Source: Saonia flava (lineage in GTDB: Bacteria > Bacteroidota > Bacteroidia > Flavobacteriales > Flavobacteriaceae). From it: a stretch of DNA of 64,000 nt. This document shows positions 18,087 through 27,459 of the stretch, one piece after another; the stretch's first letter is position 1; the number at the start of each line of letters is the position of its first letter. The stretch is taken from the NCBI RefSeq assembly GCF_011927795.1, contig NZ_JAATJJ010000001.1, positions 124,001 to 188,000 of the forward strand, read 5' to 3'. The position numbers were made by a program, and so were the translations under genes. The notes beneath the pieces are model-generated. The model made no database searches and was not told the DNA's origin. It saw only the letters and a program-made list of their open reading frames with translations.

Positions 18087-20492
18087 ATGAAGCAAAAAAT
18101 ACTTTTATCTTTTTTTTTAGTTTTTACAACCTATAGTTGTTTGTCCCAATTTTCATCCAATAAAGCTGAGTACCAAAAATATGAAGGGCTGTATGACTTT
18201 TATTATGATGAGGATACGGACAAGATTTTTTTGGAAGTTAAAGATCTTAATAAAGAATTTTTATATGTGTATTCCTTAAGTAGCGGTATTGGCAGTAATG
18301 ATATTGGTTTGGACAGAGGGCAATTGGGAAACGAACAAGTAGTCTATTTTAAAAAAGCAGGTGGTAAGTTGCTTTTGGTTCAGCCTAATTTAAAATATAG
18401 GGCACTTACCAATAATGAATTGGAAAAAAAGTCTGTGGAACAGGCATTCGCCAAATCCATCCTTTTTGGTTTCAAAATTGAAGAGGAAAAGAACGGAACA
18501 TACGTAATAGATATTACTAATTTTTTAATGCAGGATGCCCATGGTGTGGCAAACCGGTTAAAAAGAGCGGACCAAGGGTCCTACAGTTTGGATTTGTCCA
18601 GAAGTGCATTTGCACTTGAGCGCACAAAAGCTTTTCCTAAAAATATAGAGTTTGATGTGGCATTAACCTTTAAGGGAGAACCAAAGGGCGGGTACATACG
18701 TTCTGTGACTCCAAATCCTGGATTGGTTACTGTGGCACAACATCATTCTTTTATAGAACTTCCGGATGATGGATACAACAAACGGGTTTTTGATCCCAGG
18801 TGTGGGTCATATCCATTTTCATATTACGATTATGCCACACCGGTGGAAGAACCTATTCTAAAACAATTTGTAACAAGGCACCGATTAGAAAAAAAAGATC
18901 CAAGCGCTCTAATAAGTGAAGCAGTTGAACCCATAGTGTATTACCTCGACAATGGCACCCCAGAACCCGTACGTTCTGCTTTGATGGAAGGAGGCAAGTG
19001 GTGGAACCAGGCATTTCAATCTATTGGATATAAAGACGCCTTTCAATTAAAAATATTACCAGATGATGCTGACCCCCTTGATGCTAGATACAATGTTATA
19101 CAATGGGTCCACCGCTCAACTAGAGGATGGAGTTATGGTAGCAATATTACAGATCCCAGAACCGGAGAAATAATAAAAGGTCATGTTAGTTTGGGAAGTC
19201 TTAGAATCCGTCAAGATTTCCTGATTGCACAAGCTTTAATGAACAAACCTTTTGGGGAAAGAGATGATAACCATGATGCAATGTTAGAATTGGCACTTGC
19301 CAGAATTCGTCAGTTATCTGCCCATGAAATTGGACATACTTTGGGGTTTGCACACAATTTTGCTGCTAGTACAAATGGTAGGGCTTCTGTAATGGATTAT
19401 CCCCATCCACAATTCTCTATTAATAATGGTGAGATAGATTTTTCTAATGCTTATGATGTTGGAATAGGAGAATGGGACAAAGCAATTGTAGCCTATTCTT
19501 ATACGGTTTTTCCTGAAAATACGGATGAAAAAAAAGGATTGAACGAGATTTTACAAAAAGCCCAAACAGATGGGTTGCGTTATATTTCTGATCGTGATGC
19601 CCGACCCTCAGGCGGAGCACATGCATTGGGACATTTGTGGGACAATGGGAAAAACATCAGTGAAGAGTTGAATAATGTGTTGGCTATCAGAAAATTGGCT
19701 ATCAATAATTTTTCAATGGATAATATTAGAACTGGAGAGGCAAATTCGGTACTTGAAGATGTATTTGCTCCTTTGTATTTCTTTCATCGTTATCAAACAG
19801 AAGCAGTTTCTAAGATAATTGGCGGATTGGATTATAATTATACTGTTAAGGGAGATGGGCAAAATACTGTTTCTGTGGTTGATAAAGAGACACAGCAACA
19901 GGCTTTAGCTAGTATTCTTAAAACCTTGGATCCAGAAGAAATAGCTATTCCCAAAGAAAAACTAATTCTTTTCCCCCCAAGAGCGACAGGATTTTATAGA
20001 AGCAGGGAATCCTTTAATGGAAGAACCGGGGTTGCATTTGATCCACTAGGGGCGGTAGAAACGGCCAGTAACAACACCCTTTCATTTTTGTTGCACCCTG
20101 AGAGGGCCAATAGATTGACACAACAAAAAGCAATGGATAAAAACCAGATAGGCTTAGAGGATGTTGTTTCTTCACTTCTAGATAAAACCATTAAATCCAA
20201 AAGTAGTGATGGATATATAGGAGATGTGCAAAAAACAATTAATTGGCAAGTGCTACAGGAATTAATGGCATTGGCAAGCAGTAAGATCAGCTCTCCGCAA
20301 GTTACTGAAATAGTTTTGTTTGAAATGATGAGATTAAAGACTTGGATAAGTGAAAAGAAAATAAATCCAACGAATGTTCTTATCAAAAAAGAATTGGAAT
20401 CCTTTATTGGCAATCCAAAAGGATATGAAAGAAAAACAATAGCTCCAAAAATTCCAGATGGCTCACCTATTGGCATGGATTGCTTTAACTAA
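18087..20492 (+). CDS. Exported zinc-dependent metalloprotease (DUF5117/DUF4953 type)
   Basis: 801 aa from ATG 18087 (MKQKILLSFFLVFTTYSCLSQ, signal peptide); the frame extends back to 18036 but without signal peptide. The zinc motif HEIGHTLGFAH (HExxHxxGxxH) starts at residue 413, with the following MDYP as a Met-turn. Large N-terminal domain with repeated FDV-, GG- and YYD-type segments and a C-terminal domain ending GSPIGMDCFN fit the large Bacteroidota metalloproteases of this group. It should be exported to the periplasm or surface; substrate unknown. Directly followed, 11 bases away, by threonine aldolase. Could equally be called a reprolysin-like M10/M12-clan protease. Confidence 0.85.
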   Translation: MKQKILLSFFLVFTTYSCLSQFSSNKAEYQKYEGLYDFYYDEDTDKIFLEVKDLNKEFLYVYSLSSGIGSNDIGLDRGQLGNEQVVYFKKAGGKLLLVQPNLKYRALTNNELEKKSVEQAFAKSILFGFKIEEEKNGTYVIDITNFLMQDAHGVANRLKRADQGSYSLDLSRSAFALERTKAFPKNIEFDVALTFKGEPKGGYIRSVTPNPGLVTVAQHHSFIELPDDGYNKRVFDPRCGSYPFSYYDYATPVEEPILKQFVTRHRLEKKDPSALISEAVEPIVYYLDNGTPEPVRSALMEGGKWWNQAFQSIGYKDAFQLKILPDDADPLDARYNVIQWVHRSTRGWSYGSNITDPRTGEIIKGHVSLGSLRIRQDFLIAQALMNKPFGERDDNHDAMLELALARIRQLSAHEIGHTLGFAHNFAASTNGRASVMDYPHPQFSINNGEIDFSNAYDVGIGEWDKAIVAYSYTVFPENTDEKKGLNEILQKAQTDGLRYISDRDARPSGGAHALGHLWDNGKNISEELNNVLAIRKLAINNFSMDNIRTGEANSVLEDVFAPLYFFHRYQTEAVSKIIGGLDYNYTVKGDGQNTVSVVDKETQQQALASILKTLDPEEIAIPKEKLILFPPRATGFYRSRESFNGRTGVAFDPLGAVETASNNTLSFLLHPERANRLTQQKAMDKNQIGLEDVVSSLLDKTIKSKSSDGYIGDVQKTINWQVLQELMALASSKISSPQVTEIVLFEMMRLKTWISEKKINPTNVLIKKELESFIGNPKGYERKTIAPKIPDGSPIGMDCFN

Positions 20493-20503
20493 ACAATTTT
20501 GGA

Positions 20504-21526
20504 TTGAAAATAAATTTAATTAGTGATACGGTTACCAAGCCTAGTATAGATATGCTCAATGCAATGATGTCTGCTGAGGTTGGGGACGATGTTTTTAAGG
20601 AAGATCCAACTGTAAATGCCCTAGAAGAGAAAGTGGCAAAACTATTTGGGATGGAAGCCGCTCTGTTTTTTCCAAGTGGTACTATGGCTAACCAAACAGG
20701 AATTAAATTGCATACACAGCCTGGAGAGCAATTAATTTGCCATGAATATGCACATATTTTCAACTATGAAGGTGGAGGCGTAAGTTTTAATAGTGGTGTT
20801 TCTTGTAAGTTGTTAAAAGGAAGTAGGGGAATGATGACGGCTGAGCAAGTAGAGCAGGCCATTAATCCCCCTGATTTTTATCATAGTCCCTTAACCTCAT
20901 TGGTTTGTGTTGAGAATACAACAAACAAAGGAGGTGGTGCCTGTTGGGACATGGAAGAATTAAAGAAAATAAAAAAAGTTTGTGGTGACCACAACCTATC
21001 TTACCACATGGATGGTGCTAGGTTGTGGAATGCCATGGTTGTAAAAAAAAACTTGCCAAAAGAATACGGAGAACTTTTTGATACCATAAGCGTCTGTTTT
21101 AGTAAAGGACTGGGATGTCCTGTGGGTTCTGCATTGGTTGGCAGTAAAGATTCTATACATAAAGCATTACGAATAAGAAAAGTATTTGGTGGAGGTATGA
21201 GGCAAGCCGGATTTTTAGCTGCAGCTGCTATCTACGCTTTAGACAACAATGTGAACAGGCTACAAGAAGACCATATTCGCGCAAAAGAACTTGGAGAATG
21301 CCTTGATTCACTTTCCTATATTCAAAAGGTAGAGCCTATTGAAACTAATATTTTAATATTTGAAATTGATGAGTCTAAAATGACCCAATCCCATTTTACC
21401 CAAACACTAAAAGAAAAAGACATTCATATAATTGGAATGGGTCAAGGAAAGTTAAGAATGGTCACACATTATGATTATACCCAAGAAATGCATGAAATTG
21501 TTTTGAATACGCTTAAAAAATTATAA
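20504..21526 (+). CDS. Low-specificity L-threonine aldolase / GntG-family PLP enzyme, TTG start
   Basis: 340-aa cytoplasmic PLP enzyme that cleaves threonine/allothreonine to glycine and acetaldehyde. Family features: N-terminal INLISDTVTKPS, VGDDVFKEDPTVNALEEK, PSGTMANQTG, and FSKGLGCPVGS with the PLP-binding Lys201. The start is TTG at 20504: it gives the conserved N-terminus MKINLISDTVTKP, while the first ATG (20551) would remove it. It begins 11 bases after the metalloprotease stop, so in the same transcript. Its 3' end overlaps the convergent YegP-like gene by 6 bases. Confidence 0.9.
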   Translation: MKINLISDTVTKPSIDMLNAMMSAEVGDDVFKEDPTVNALEEKVAKLFGMEAALFFPSGTMANQTGIKLHTQPGEQLICHEYAHIFNYEGGGVSFNSGVSCKLLKGSRGMMTAEQVEQAINPPDFYHSPLTSLVCVENTTNKGGGACWDMEELKKIKKVCGDHNLSYHMDGARLWNAMVVKKNLPKEYGELFDTISVCFSKGLGCPVGSALVGSKDSIHKALRIRKVFGGGMRQAGFLAAAAIYALDNNVNRLQEDHIRAKELGECLDSLSYIQKVEPIETNILIFEIDESKMTQSHFTQTLKEKDIHIIGMGQGKLRMVTHYDYTQEMHEIVLNTLKKL

Positions 21527-21847
21527 TTTTTTCCAATCGGCTATTTTAGCTAAGCTGTTCTTAATGTTTTTAATGCCATTTTCCATCCCAGCCTCTGAAT
21601 TATAGAGTTGACTACTCCCAATTAAATTTCCTTTTTTGTCTTTTAAATTAAAAAGAAATTTACCATTGTGATTTGTTTTTCTTTCAAATACGGATGGACT
21701 CTGTTTTAATTTTGGATTAAGTCCCGCAAGGGTACTTTCAACTTCACCCTTGCTATTAAAGGGCACGCTTTTTAATATAGTATTACCACTTTCGGTTTTT
21801 AAACTAAACCGGTAGGTATGGTTTTCTTCTTTTTCAATTTTAATCAT
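21521..21847 (-). CDS. YegP-family (DUF1508) protein
   Basis: 108-aa cytoplasmic protein with two tandem DUF1508-like repeats, each about 50 aa: EKEENHTYRFSLKTESGNTI and NHNGKFLFNLKDKKGNLIGSSQLYNSEAGMENGIKNIK. This is the YegP fold, a small beta-rich domain of unknown function. The second repeat ends with a helix NSLAKIADWKKL. Convergent with the threonine aldolase gene, overlapping its 3' end by 6 bases. Confidence 0.82.
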   Translation of the reverse strand: MIKIEKEENHTYRFSLKTESGNTILKSVPFNSKGEVESTLAGLNPKLKQSPSVFERKTNHNGKFLFNLKDKKGNLIGSSQLYNSEAGMENGIKNIKNSLAKIADWKKL

Positions 21848-22031
21848 TGCTCTGTACTTTATTTAAAGTTACAACTTCTTATGAAGAATTGTTGATTTTG
21901 TAGCTAAACACCAAAAAAAATACATTTTTTAAATTTAAAAGTGACTTTTTTAAGAATGATGTTTCTAAAAGAATAGAGGTATTAAAAGAATACCGTAAAC
22001 CATTAATTATTTAAAAACTAATCTTCTGATT

Positions 22032-23132
22032 ATGAAAAAAGTTCTATTTATTTTATCATTATTTACCTTTTCAATTTCGATGGCACAAGATTTGCCAACA
22101 AATCCAGAGCCCGGAAAATGTTATGTACGCTGTACAACACCAGATGTATACGTTAATGAAACAGTAACGTTTATTACAAAGCCTGCATATAAAGTATTGA
22201 AAACCTATCCTGCCACTTTTAAGACAGTTACAGAAAGAGTTCTTGTTAAAGAGGAAAGTAAGAAACTTACTGTTGTTGCTGCAAAGTGGGGTACAGAAAC
22301 TGTATCATATGTATCTAAAGAAGGAGGTAATAGCTTAAGTATAATTCCTGCTTCCTTTAGGTCTGCTTCTGAAACAATTGAAATTAAGCCAGCGTATGCT
22401 CAATGGGAGTTGGGATCACCTGCCCCTGATTGTGCTTCTGGAAACCCAGATGATTGTCGCTATTGGTGTTATAAAGGGTATCCTGCTGAATATACAACAG
22501 TGCAAACACAAGTTTTAGGTAGTGATGCAAGTACAACAAAATCTCCATTGGGGAGTCAAAATGCAGTATATACCAAAAGAGTTCTTTTGGAGCCAGCTAA
22601 GGTTGTGGAAGTAGTAATTCCTGCTGAGTACAAAGAAATAACAAAAACAGTATTGGATAAAGATGCTTACACAGTTGAAGAATCTATCCCAGCAGTAACA
22701 AAAACAATTACAAAAGAGGTTTTAAAGGACAAGGGTGGATTAACTTCTTGGAAAGAAGTAGAATGTTCATTGGTTGAATATCAAGCCTTACCAATTAACT
22801 GGAATTTAGGTAGTGCAACATTAACAAGTGCAGCAAAGACCATTATTGACACACGCTTAATGCCAGTATTAAAGCAAAATCCTGGAGCTAAATTAGAAAT
22901 AGCTTCTCATACGGATGCTCGTGGTACTTCAAGTTCAAATCAAGATTTATCTGATAGAAGAGCGAAAGCGGTTGCAGACTATTTAATCTCTAAAGGAGTT
23001 AACTCTAGTTTATTGGTTGCAAATGGATATGGAGAACAAAGATTGAAGAACAGATGTGCTGATGGTGTTTCTTGTACAGAAAGAGATCATTCTGTAAATA
23101 GAAGAACAGAGTTTAGATTGATAAACAACTAA
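22032..23132 (+). CDS. OmpA-family peptidoglycan-binding outer membrane protein with PAxYK-type N-terminal repeats
   Basis: 366-aa protein. Signal peptide about 1-19 (ending SMAQ). About residues 25-260 hold repeated short units of the form VxxxPAxYKxxTxxVL (for example TKPAYKVLKTYPATFKTVTERVL, IPAEYKEITKTVL, IPAVTKTITKEVL), plus a PGKCYVRC motif near 28-35 and a Cys-rich DCASGNPDDCRYWC. The C-terminal OmpA domain (about 255-366: LEIASHTDARGTSSSNQDLSDRRAKAVADYL) binds peptidoglycan and ties the outer membrane to the cell wall. No barrel is seen, so the repeats may be periplasmic or surface-exposed. Single-gene transcript ended by a strong terminator. Confidence 0.87.
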   Translation: MKKVLFILSLFTFSISMAQDLPTNPEPGKCYVRCTTPDVYVNETVTFITKPAYKVLKTYPATFKTVTERVLVKEESKKLTVVAAKWGTETVSYVSKEGGNSLSIIPASFRSASETIEIKPAYAQWELGSPAPDCASGNPDDCRYWCYKGYPAEYTTVQTQVLGSDASTTKSPLGSQNAVYTKRVLLEPAKVVEVVIPAEYKEITKTVLDKDAYTVEESIPAVTKTITKEVLKDKGGLTSWKEVECSLVEYQALPINWNLGSATLTSAAKTIIDTRLMPVLKQNPGAKLEIASHTDARGTSSSNQDLSDRRAKAVADYLISKGVNSSLLVANGYGEQRLKNRCADGVSCTERDHSVNRRTEFRLINN

Positions 23133-23150
23133 AAGAAATTCTCTTTTAAT

Positions 23151-23183
23151 AAAAAAAGGCTTCCTGTATGGAAGCCTTTTTTT
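23151..23183. terminator. Bidirectional intrinsic terminator
   Basis: AAAAAAAGGCTTCC / GGAAGCCTTTTTTT with loop TGTAT, between the OmpA-family gene and the thioredoxin gene. Its last bases overlap the stop codon of the latter (23182-23184). Confidence 0.88.
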
Positions 23184-23637
23184 ATTTATGATTTTTAAGT
23201 AAATTAAGATGATAACCAACTTCACCGTTCATACTATAGCCAGAGATTTCATCTAATACTTTTCCTTTGGGATTTAAGATTTTAAGAAGCGGGAACACCC
23301 CTTTTTTATTATATATGGGCAACATGTCTTTGTTATGTTTAATTTGCGAATCGGATAGTAGATCCTGATTTCGGGGAATATCAATGTACAAGAGAATAAA
23401 CTCTTTGGATAAATCTGCAAATTCTTGTTTGTCAAACAAATCTTTTTTTAGCATCTTACATGGAGCACACCAGTCGCTTCCCGTGAAATACAAAACAACA
23501 TTTTTATTTTCTTTTCGGGCTTTCTCCATGGTCTTATTATAATCAGTTTGCCAATTCAGTTCTTTCTCTATAGCACTATCCATCTGAGAAAATGAAATAA
23601 AGGGAAGAACGAGTAAAATAAATAATTTTGTTTTCAT
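23182..23637 (-). CDS. Exported thioredoxin-family protein
   Basis: 151 aa from ATG 23637 (MKTKLFILLVLPFISFSQ, signal peptide); the longer frame to 23754 overlaps the YbaB gene and has no signal peptide. The thioredoxin active site is WCAPC (about residues 50-58) preceded by VVLYFTGSD; LLYIDIPRNQDLL and the cis-Pro region FPLLKIL near 120 complete the fold. It should act in the periplasm as a disulfide reductase/oxidase, with a thioredoxin-like oxidoreductase reductant unknown. Follows YbaB 43 bases downstream on the same strand. Its stop codon lies inside the OmpA terminator hairpin. Confidence 0.87.
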   Translation of the reverse strand: MKTKLFILLVLPFISFSQMDSAIEKELNWQTDYNKTMEKARKENKNVVLYFTGSDWCAPCKMLKKDLFDKQEFADLSKEFILLYIDIPRNQDLLSDSQIKHNKDMLPIYNKKGVFPLLKILNPKGKVLDEISGYSMNGEVGYHLNLLKNHK

Positions 23638-23680
23638 ATAGTTAAATTTCACTTGGGGCATATCAATAGACCCTGTGGTA

Positions 23681-24007
23681 TTATTTAAATAACGAATCCA
23701 TTCCAGGAATATTGGGCATTCCATCTTTGGCCACGGCCGCAAGTTCAGTTTCATTTATCTTTGTGGCATTTTCTATGGCCCTGTTAAGTGTTGTTATCAA
23801 ATAATCTTCCAATTGGTCTTTGTCTTTCAACAGGCTAGAATCCAAATCTATTTTCTTAATTGTTCTATTGGCGGTCAGGGTAACCTTAATTAATCCGTCA
23901 GATGATTTTTCATCCACAAGAACGGAATCTAAACGTTTTTTAGTTTCCTCAACTTTTTTCTGGGTTTCTTTCAATTTACCCATCATTCCCATTAAATCTC
24001 CAAACAT
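23681..24007 (-). CDS. YbaB/EbfC-family nucleoid-associated protein
   Basis: 108-aa protein with the family features: N-terminal coiled-coil [17 protein letters not shown], then the beta-sheet [23 protein letters not shown] and C-terminal helix ending with [21 protein letters not shown]. Homodimers of this type bind DNA and help organise the nucleoid, usually cotranscribed with recR/dnaX, but here those genes are absent and the neighbour is a thioredoxin. The short length fits YbaB (about 105-110 aa). Confidence 0.9.
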   Translation of the reverse strand: MFGDLMGMMGKLKETQKKVEETKKRLDSVLVDEKSSDGLIKVTLTANRTIKKIDLDSSLLKDKDQLEDYLITTLNRAIENATKINETELAAVAKDGMPNIPGMDSLFK

Positions 24008-24073
24008 ATTGCTGCGGTTTTAATAAATTATATATTCAAAAATAGTAAATTGGGAGAATTAAATACACTATCC

Positions 24074-26212
24074 ATGAGCCATTTGCATATTAATAAAGTT
24101 GTTTTGTTGTTAAGTATTACTTTTGCGCTTTCTTGTCAGAACCAAAAAAAGGACAAAATTGAAATGAAGGCACCGATTGCGAAAAAACAGGCAAAAGAAC
24201 TGGAAAAACATGGGGATATTAGAATTGATGATTACTATTGGTTAAATGATAGGGAAAATGATGAGGTAATAGAATATTTAGAGCAGGAGAACGCCTATTA
24301 CAAGGAGATGACAGCTCATACAAAAACTTTTCAGGACACTCTTTTCAATGAATTAAAGTCTAGAATTAAAGAGGATGACTCATCCGTTCCCTATAAACGT
24401 AATGGATATTGGTATTATACAAGGTATGAGGAAGGAAAAGAATACCCTATTCATGCCAGAAAAAAAGACAACTTAGACTCTCAGGAGGAAATTATGTTCA
24501 ATGGCAATGAAATGGCAGTGGGGCATGAATTCTTTAATTTAAGGGGGATTTCCATAAGCCCGGACAACAAATATGCCGCTTTTGCATTGGATACCGTTTC
24601 TAGAAGACAATACTATATACAAATTAAAAATCTTGAAACTGGAGATATCTATCCAGACAAGATTGAAAATACAACGGGAGGCAGTGTTTGGGCCAATGAC
24701 AATAAAACTTTGTTCTATACAAAAAAAGACCCGGTAACACTTAGGTCGGACAAAATTTACAAGCATAAATTTGGCACAAATGCCAATGACGATACTTTAA
24801 TTTTTCATGAAAAGGATGATACTTTTGGCACATTTGTATACAAATCCAAATCCAAAGAATACATAATAATTGGCTCATATAGTACTTTAACAAGTGAGTA
24901 TCAAATTGTAAAAGCGGATACTCCAGATGAATCGTTTAAAATGTTTTCACCCCGGGAGCGTGGGTTGGAATATTCTATTTACCATTTTGACAGCGATTTT
25001 TATATTCTTACCAATAAGGATAAGGCAACCAATTTTAAGTTGATGAAAACAAGTAAAGAAAAAACATCACATAAAAATTGGACGGAATTCATCCCACATA
25101 GGGAAAATGTACTTTTAGAGGATATAGACATTTTTAGGGACTATTATGTGCTTTCAGAAAGAGAAAACGGGTTAAGCAAACTTAAAATTAACCGTTGGGA
25201 CAATACAGATAGTTATTATTTGCCATTTGACAATGAGACCTATACGGCCTATAGCTATGCCAATTTGGAGTTTGACACGGAAACTCTTCGTTATGTATAC
25301 AATGCTATTACCACTCCTTATTCCATTATCGATTTTAATATGAGGACTAAGAATAAAGAGGTAAAGAAGGAGCAAGAAGTATTAGGGGGAAAATTTAACA
25401 AAGAGAACTACCGTTCACAACGAGTTTGGGCAACGGCAAGGGATGGTGTTAAAGTACCTATGTCTATAGTATACCATAAGAATACCAAGCTGGATGGAAC
25501 TAGTCCTTTATTGCAGTATGCCTATGGTTCATATGGCAGCACTACAGATCCTTATTTTTCAACTTCAAGATTAAGTCTTTTGGACCGTGGGTTTGTTTTC
25601 GTAATCGCCCATGTTAGGGGAGGAGAGTATTTGGGAAGACAGTGGTACGAGGATGGAAAATTACTTAAGAAGAAAAACACCTTTACAGATTTTATTGATT
25701 GTTCCAAGTATTTAATTGAGAACAAATTTACAAGTGCAGAACATTTATATGCCTATGGTGGTTCCGCAGGTGGATTACTAATGGGGGCTATTGTAAATAT
25801 GGCTCCAGAGCTTTATAATGGGGTTATAGCCGCCGTTCCTTTTGTAGATGTAGTTACCACAATGTTAGATGATTCTATACCATTGACAACAGGGGAGTTT
25901 GATGAATGGGGAAATCCAAATGATAAAGAATATTACGATTACATAAAATCATATTCTCCATATGATAATGTTGTTGCTCAAGATTATCCTAATTTATATG
26001 TCACCACTGGTTTACACGATTCGCAGGTACAATATTTTGAACCGGCAAAGTGGGTGGCAAAATTACGTGAAGTAAAGACCGATTCTAATTTGCTTTTGTT
26101 TGATATAAATATGGATGCGGGGCATGGCGGGGCATCAGGTCGATTTGAAGCCCTAAAGGAAACAGCTAAAGATTATGCCTTTTTATTGGATTTAGAAGGA
26201 CAAATACAGTAG
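24074..26212 (+). CDS. Prolyl oligopeptidase-family (S9) peptidase, lipoprotein
   Basis: 712 aa from ATG 24074; the frame can begin at TTG 24050, but the ATG places the signal peptide better. Signal peptide with lipobox ALSC (Cys21) in LLSITFALSCQ. An N-terminal beta-propeller (about 70-410) precedes the alpha/beta hydrolase core. The nucleophile is Ser564 in YGGSAGGLLMG, the catalytic His684 in AGHGGASGRFE, the Asp in GLHDSQVQY about 35 residues earlier. Similar to oligopeptidase B/protease II, cutting after basic residues or prolines. Anchored by lipid on a periplasmic or outer face. Only gene of its short unit. Confidence 0.93.
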   Translation: MSHLHINKVVLLLSITFALSCQNQKKDKIEMKAPIAKKQAKELEKHGDIRIDDYYWLNDRENDEVIEYLEQENAYYKEMTAHTKTFQDTLFNELKSRIKEDDSSVPYKRNGYWYYTRYEEGKEYPIHARKKDNLDSQEEIMFNGNEMAVGHEFFNLRGISISPDNKYAAFALDTVSRRQYYIQIKNLETGDIYPDKIENTTGGSVWANDNKTLFYTKKDPVTLRSDKIYKHKFGTNANDDTLIFHEKDDTFGTFVYKSKSKEYIIIGSYSTLTSEYQIVKADTPDESFKMFSPRERGLEYSIYHFDSDFYILTNKDKATNFKLMKTSKEKTSHKNWTEFIPHRENVLLEDIDIFRDYYVLSERENGLSKLKINRWDNTDSYYLPFDNETYTAYSYANLEFDTETLRYVYNAITTPYSIIDFNMRTKNKEVKKEQEVLGGKFNKENYRSQRVWATARDGVKVPMSIVYHKNTKLDGTSPLLQYAYGSYGSTTDPYFSTSRLSLLDRGFVFVIAHVRGGEYLGRQWYEDGKLLKKKNTFTDFIDCSKYLIENKFTSAEHLYAYGGSAGGLLMGAIVNMAPELYNGVIAAVPFVDVVTTMLDDSIPLTTGEFDEWGNPNDKEYYDYIKSYSPYDNVVAQDYPNLYVTTGLHDSQVQYFEPAKWVAKLREVKTDSNLLLFDINMDAGHGGASGRFEALKETAKDYAFLLDLEGQIQ

Positions 26213-26299
26213 TTTAAAAAAAATTGTTAATTTTGTCGCTGGAATATTGTTATCAGTTTTATATCTTGTAATCATATTCCCCTAACTAGACAATCCTTT

Positions 26300-27337
26300 A
26301 TGGAACCCAAAATCAATGCTTATAATAGTCTCCTAGAGCTTATAGGAAACACTCCTTTAATCAAGTTAAATAAAATTACCTCCTCATTTGAAGGGAATTT
26401 TTATGCAAAATTTGAAGCCTTTAATCCAGGTCACTCCTCCAAAGATAGAATAGCGGCTTACATTATTGAAGAAGCAGAGCGTAAGGGTATTTTAAAGGAA
26501 GGAAGCACCATAATAGAGACAACCTCTGGGAATACTGGTTTTAGTATTGCCATGGTAAGTATAATTAAAGGGTATGAATGTATTTTGGCTGTTAGCTCTA
26601 AGTCTTCCCAAGATAAGATAGATATGTTACGAGCAATGGGTGCAAAGGTATACGTTTGCCCAGCCCATGTTAGCGCAGACGACCCAAGGTCTTATTATCA
26701 GGTAGCAAAACGTTTGCATGAAGAGACAAAAGGTTCAATCTATATCAATCAATATTTTAATGAGCTGAACATGGAAGCTCATTATAATTCTACTGGACCG
26801 GAAATATGGGAACAAACAAATGGGAACATTACTCATTTAGTAGCCTGTAGCGGAACTGGTGGAACTATTTCGGGAACATCAAAATATTTAAAAGAACAAA
26901 ATCCAGGTATTAAAATTATTGGCGTTGATGCTTTTGGGTCCGTATTAAAGAAATATCATGAAACCAGAGAGTTTGATGCCGAGGAAATTTATCCATATCG
27001 TATTGAAGGTCTGGGAAAAAATTTAATTCCAGGCGCAACGGATTTTGATGTCATTGATGAATTCATAAAAGTTACCGATGAAGAAAGCGCCCATACAGCA
27101 AGAGAGATTGCAAAAAGTGAGGGAATGTTTGTTGGGTATACCAGCGGTGCTGCCATGCAGGCATTAAAGCAATTAAACGCAGAAGGAATATTTGATAAAA
27201 ACAGCAATGTTGTTGTTATATTCCCAGATCACGGTTCTAGATATATGAGCAAGGTATACAGTGATGATTGGATGAATAATCAAGGGTTTTTTGATGCTAA
27301 GACAGAAGAAGCGCAAAAAATAGAGTTTGTAAAATAA
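26300..27337 (+). CDS. Cysteine synthase-family PLP enzyme, candidate cysteate synthase
   Basis: 345-aa cytoplasmic PLP enzyme of fold type II. PLP Lys48 in [15 protein letters not shown] loop at 76-80 ([10 protein letters not shown]); [14 protein letters not shown] near 190. It belongs to the OASS/CBS superfamily, making C-S bonds by beta replacement. The C-terminal 25 residues ([10 protein letters not shown]...) are typical of CBS-like members. It lies 122 bases upstream of a serine-palmitoyltransferase-like gene; that pairing is the one reported for cysteate synthase (phosphoserine plus sulfite) and the acyltransferase of sulfonolipid/capnine synthesis. On its own, sequence only supports a cysteine synthase-like family call. 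Confidence 0.78.
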   Translation: MEPKINAYNSLLELIGNTPLIKLNKITSSFEGNFYAKFEAFNPGHSSKDRIAAYIIEEAERKGILKEGSTIIETTSGNTGFSIAMVSIIKGYECILAVSSKSSQDKIDMLRAMGAKVYVCPAHVSADDPRSYYQVAKRLHEETKGSIYINQYFNELNMEAHYNSTGPEIWEQTNGNITHLVACSGTGGTISGTSKYLKEQNPGIKIIGVDAFGSVLKKYHETREFDAEEIYPYRIEGLGKNLIPGATDFDVIDEFIKVTDEESAHTAREIAKSEGMFVGYTSGAAMQALKQLNAEGIFDKNSNVVVIFPDHGSRYMSKVYSDDWMNNQGFFDAKTEEAQKIEFVK

Positions 27338-27360
27338 ACAAAGTAGAATAGTATATTTAA

Positions 27361-27392
27361 GCAATGGTCAGAATGACCATTGCTTTTTTTTT
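27361..27392 (+). terminator. Intrinsic terminator
   Basis: GCAATGGTCA / TGACCATTGC with loop GAA and T-run of nine, after the cysteine-synthase-like gene and before the next gene. The two genes therefore have separate ends, unless read-through occurs. Confidence 0.85.
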
Positions 27393-27428
27393 GAGCAAAA
27401 TTATTTATGAATGCCAGCAAAAAATCCA

Positions 27429-27436
27429 TAATTTTG
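27429..27436 (+). promoter_or_regulatory. Candidate -7 box of the SPT-like gene
   Basis: TAATTTTG matches TAnnTTTG, 23 bases before ATG 27460. It would give the SPT-like gene its own promoter after the terminator. No -33 at usual spacing. Confidence 0.4.
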
Positions 27437-27459
27437 CAGTTAAATCAATTTTTGGTTAG

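Noticed and set aside
19994-20476. 160-aa ORF on the minus strand inside the metalloprotease gene
   Set aside because: No start context, no family resemblance; the opposite strand encodes conserved protease sequence.
23638-23754. N-terminal extension of the thioredoxin-family protein
   Set aside because: Overlaps the YbaB gene and lacks the signal peptide, which begins at 23637.
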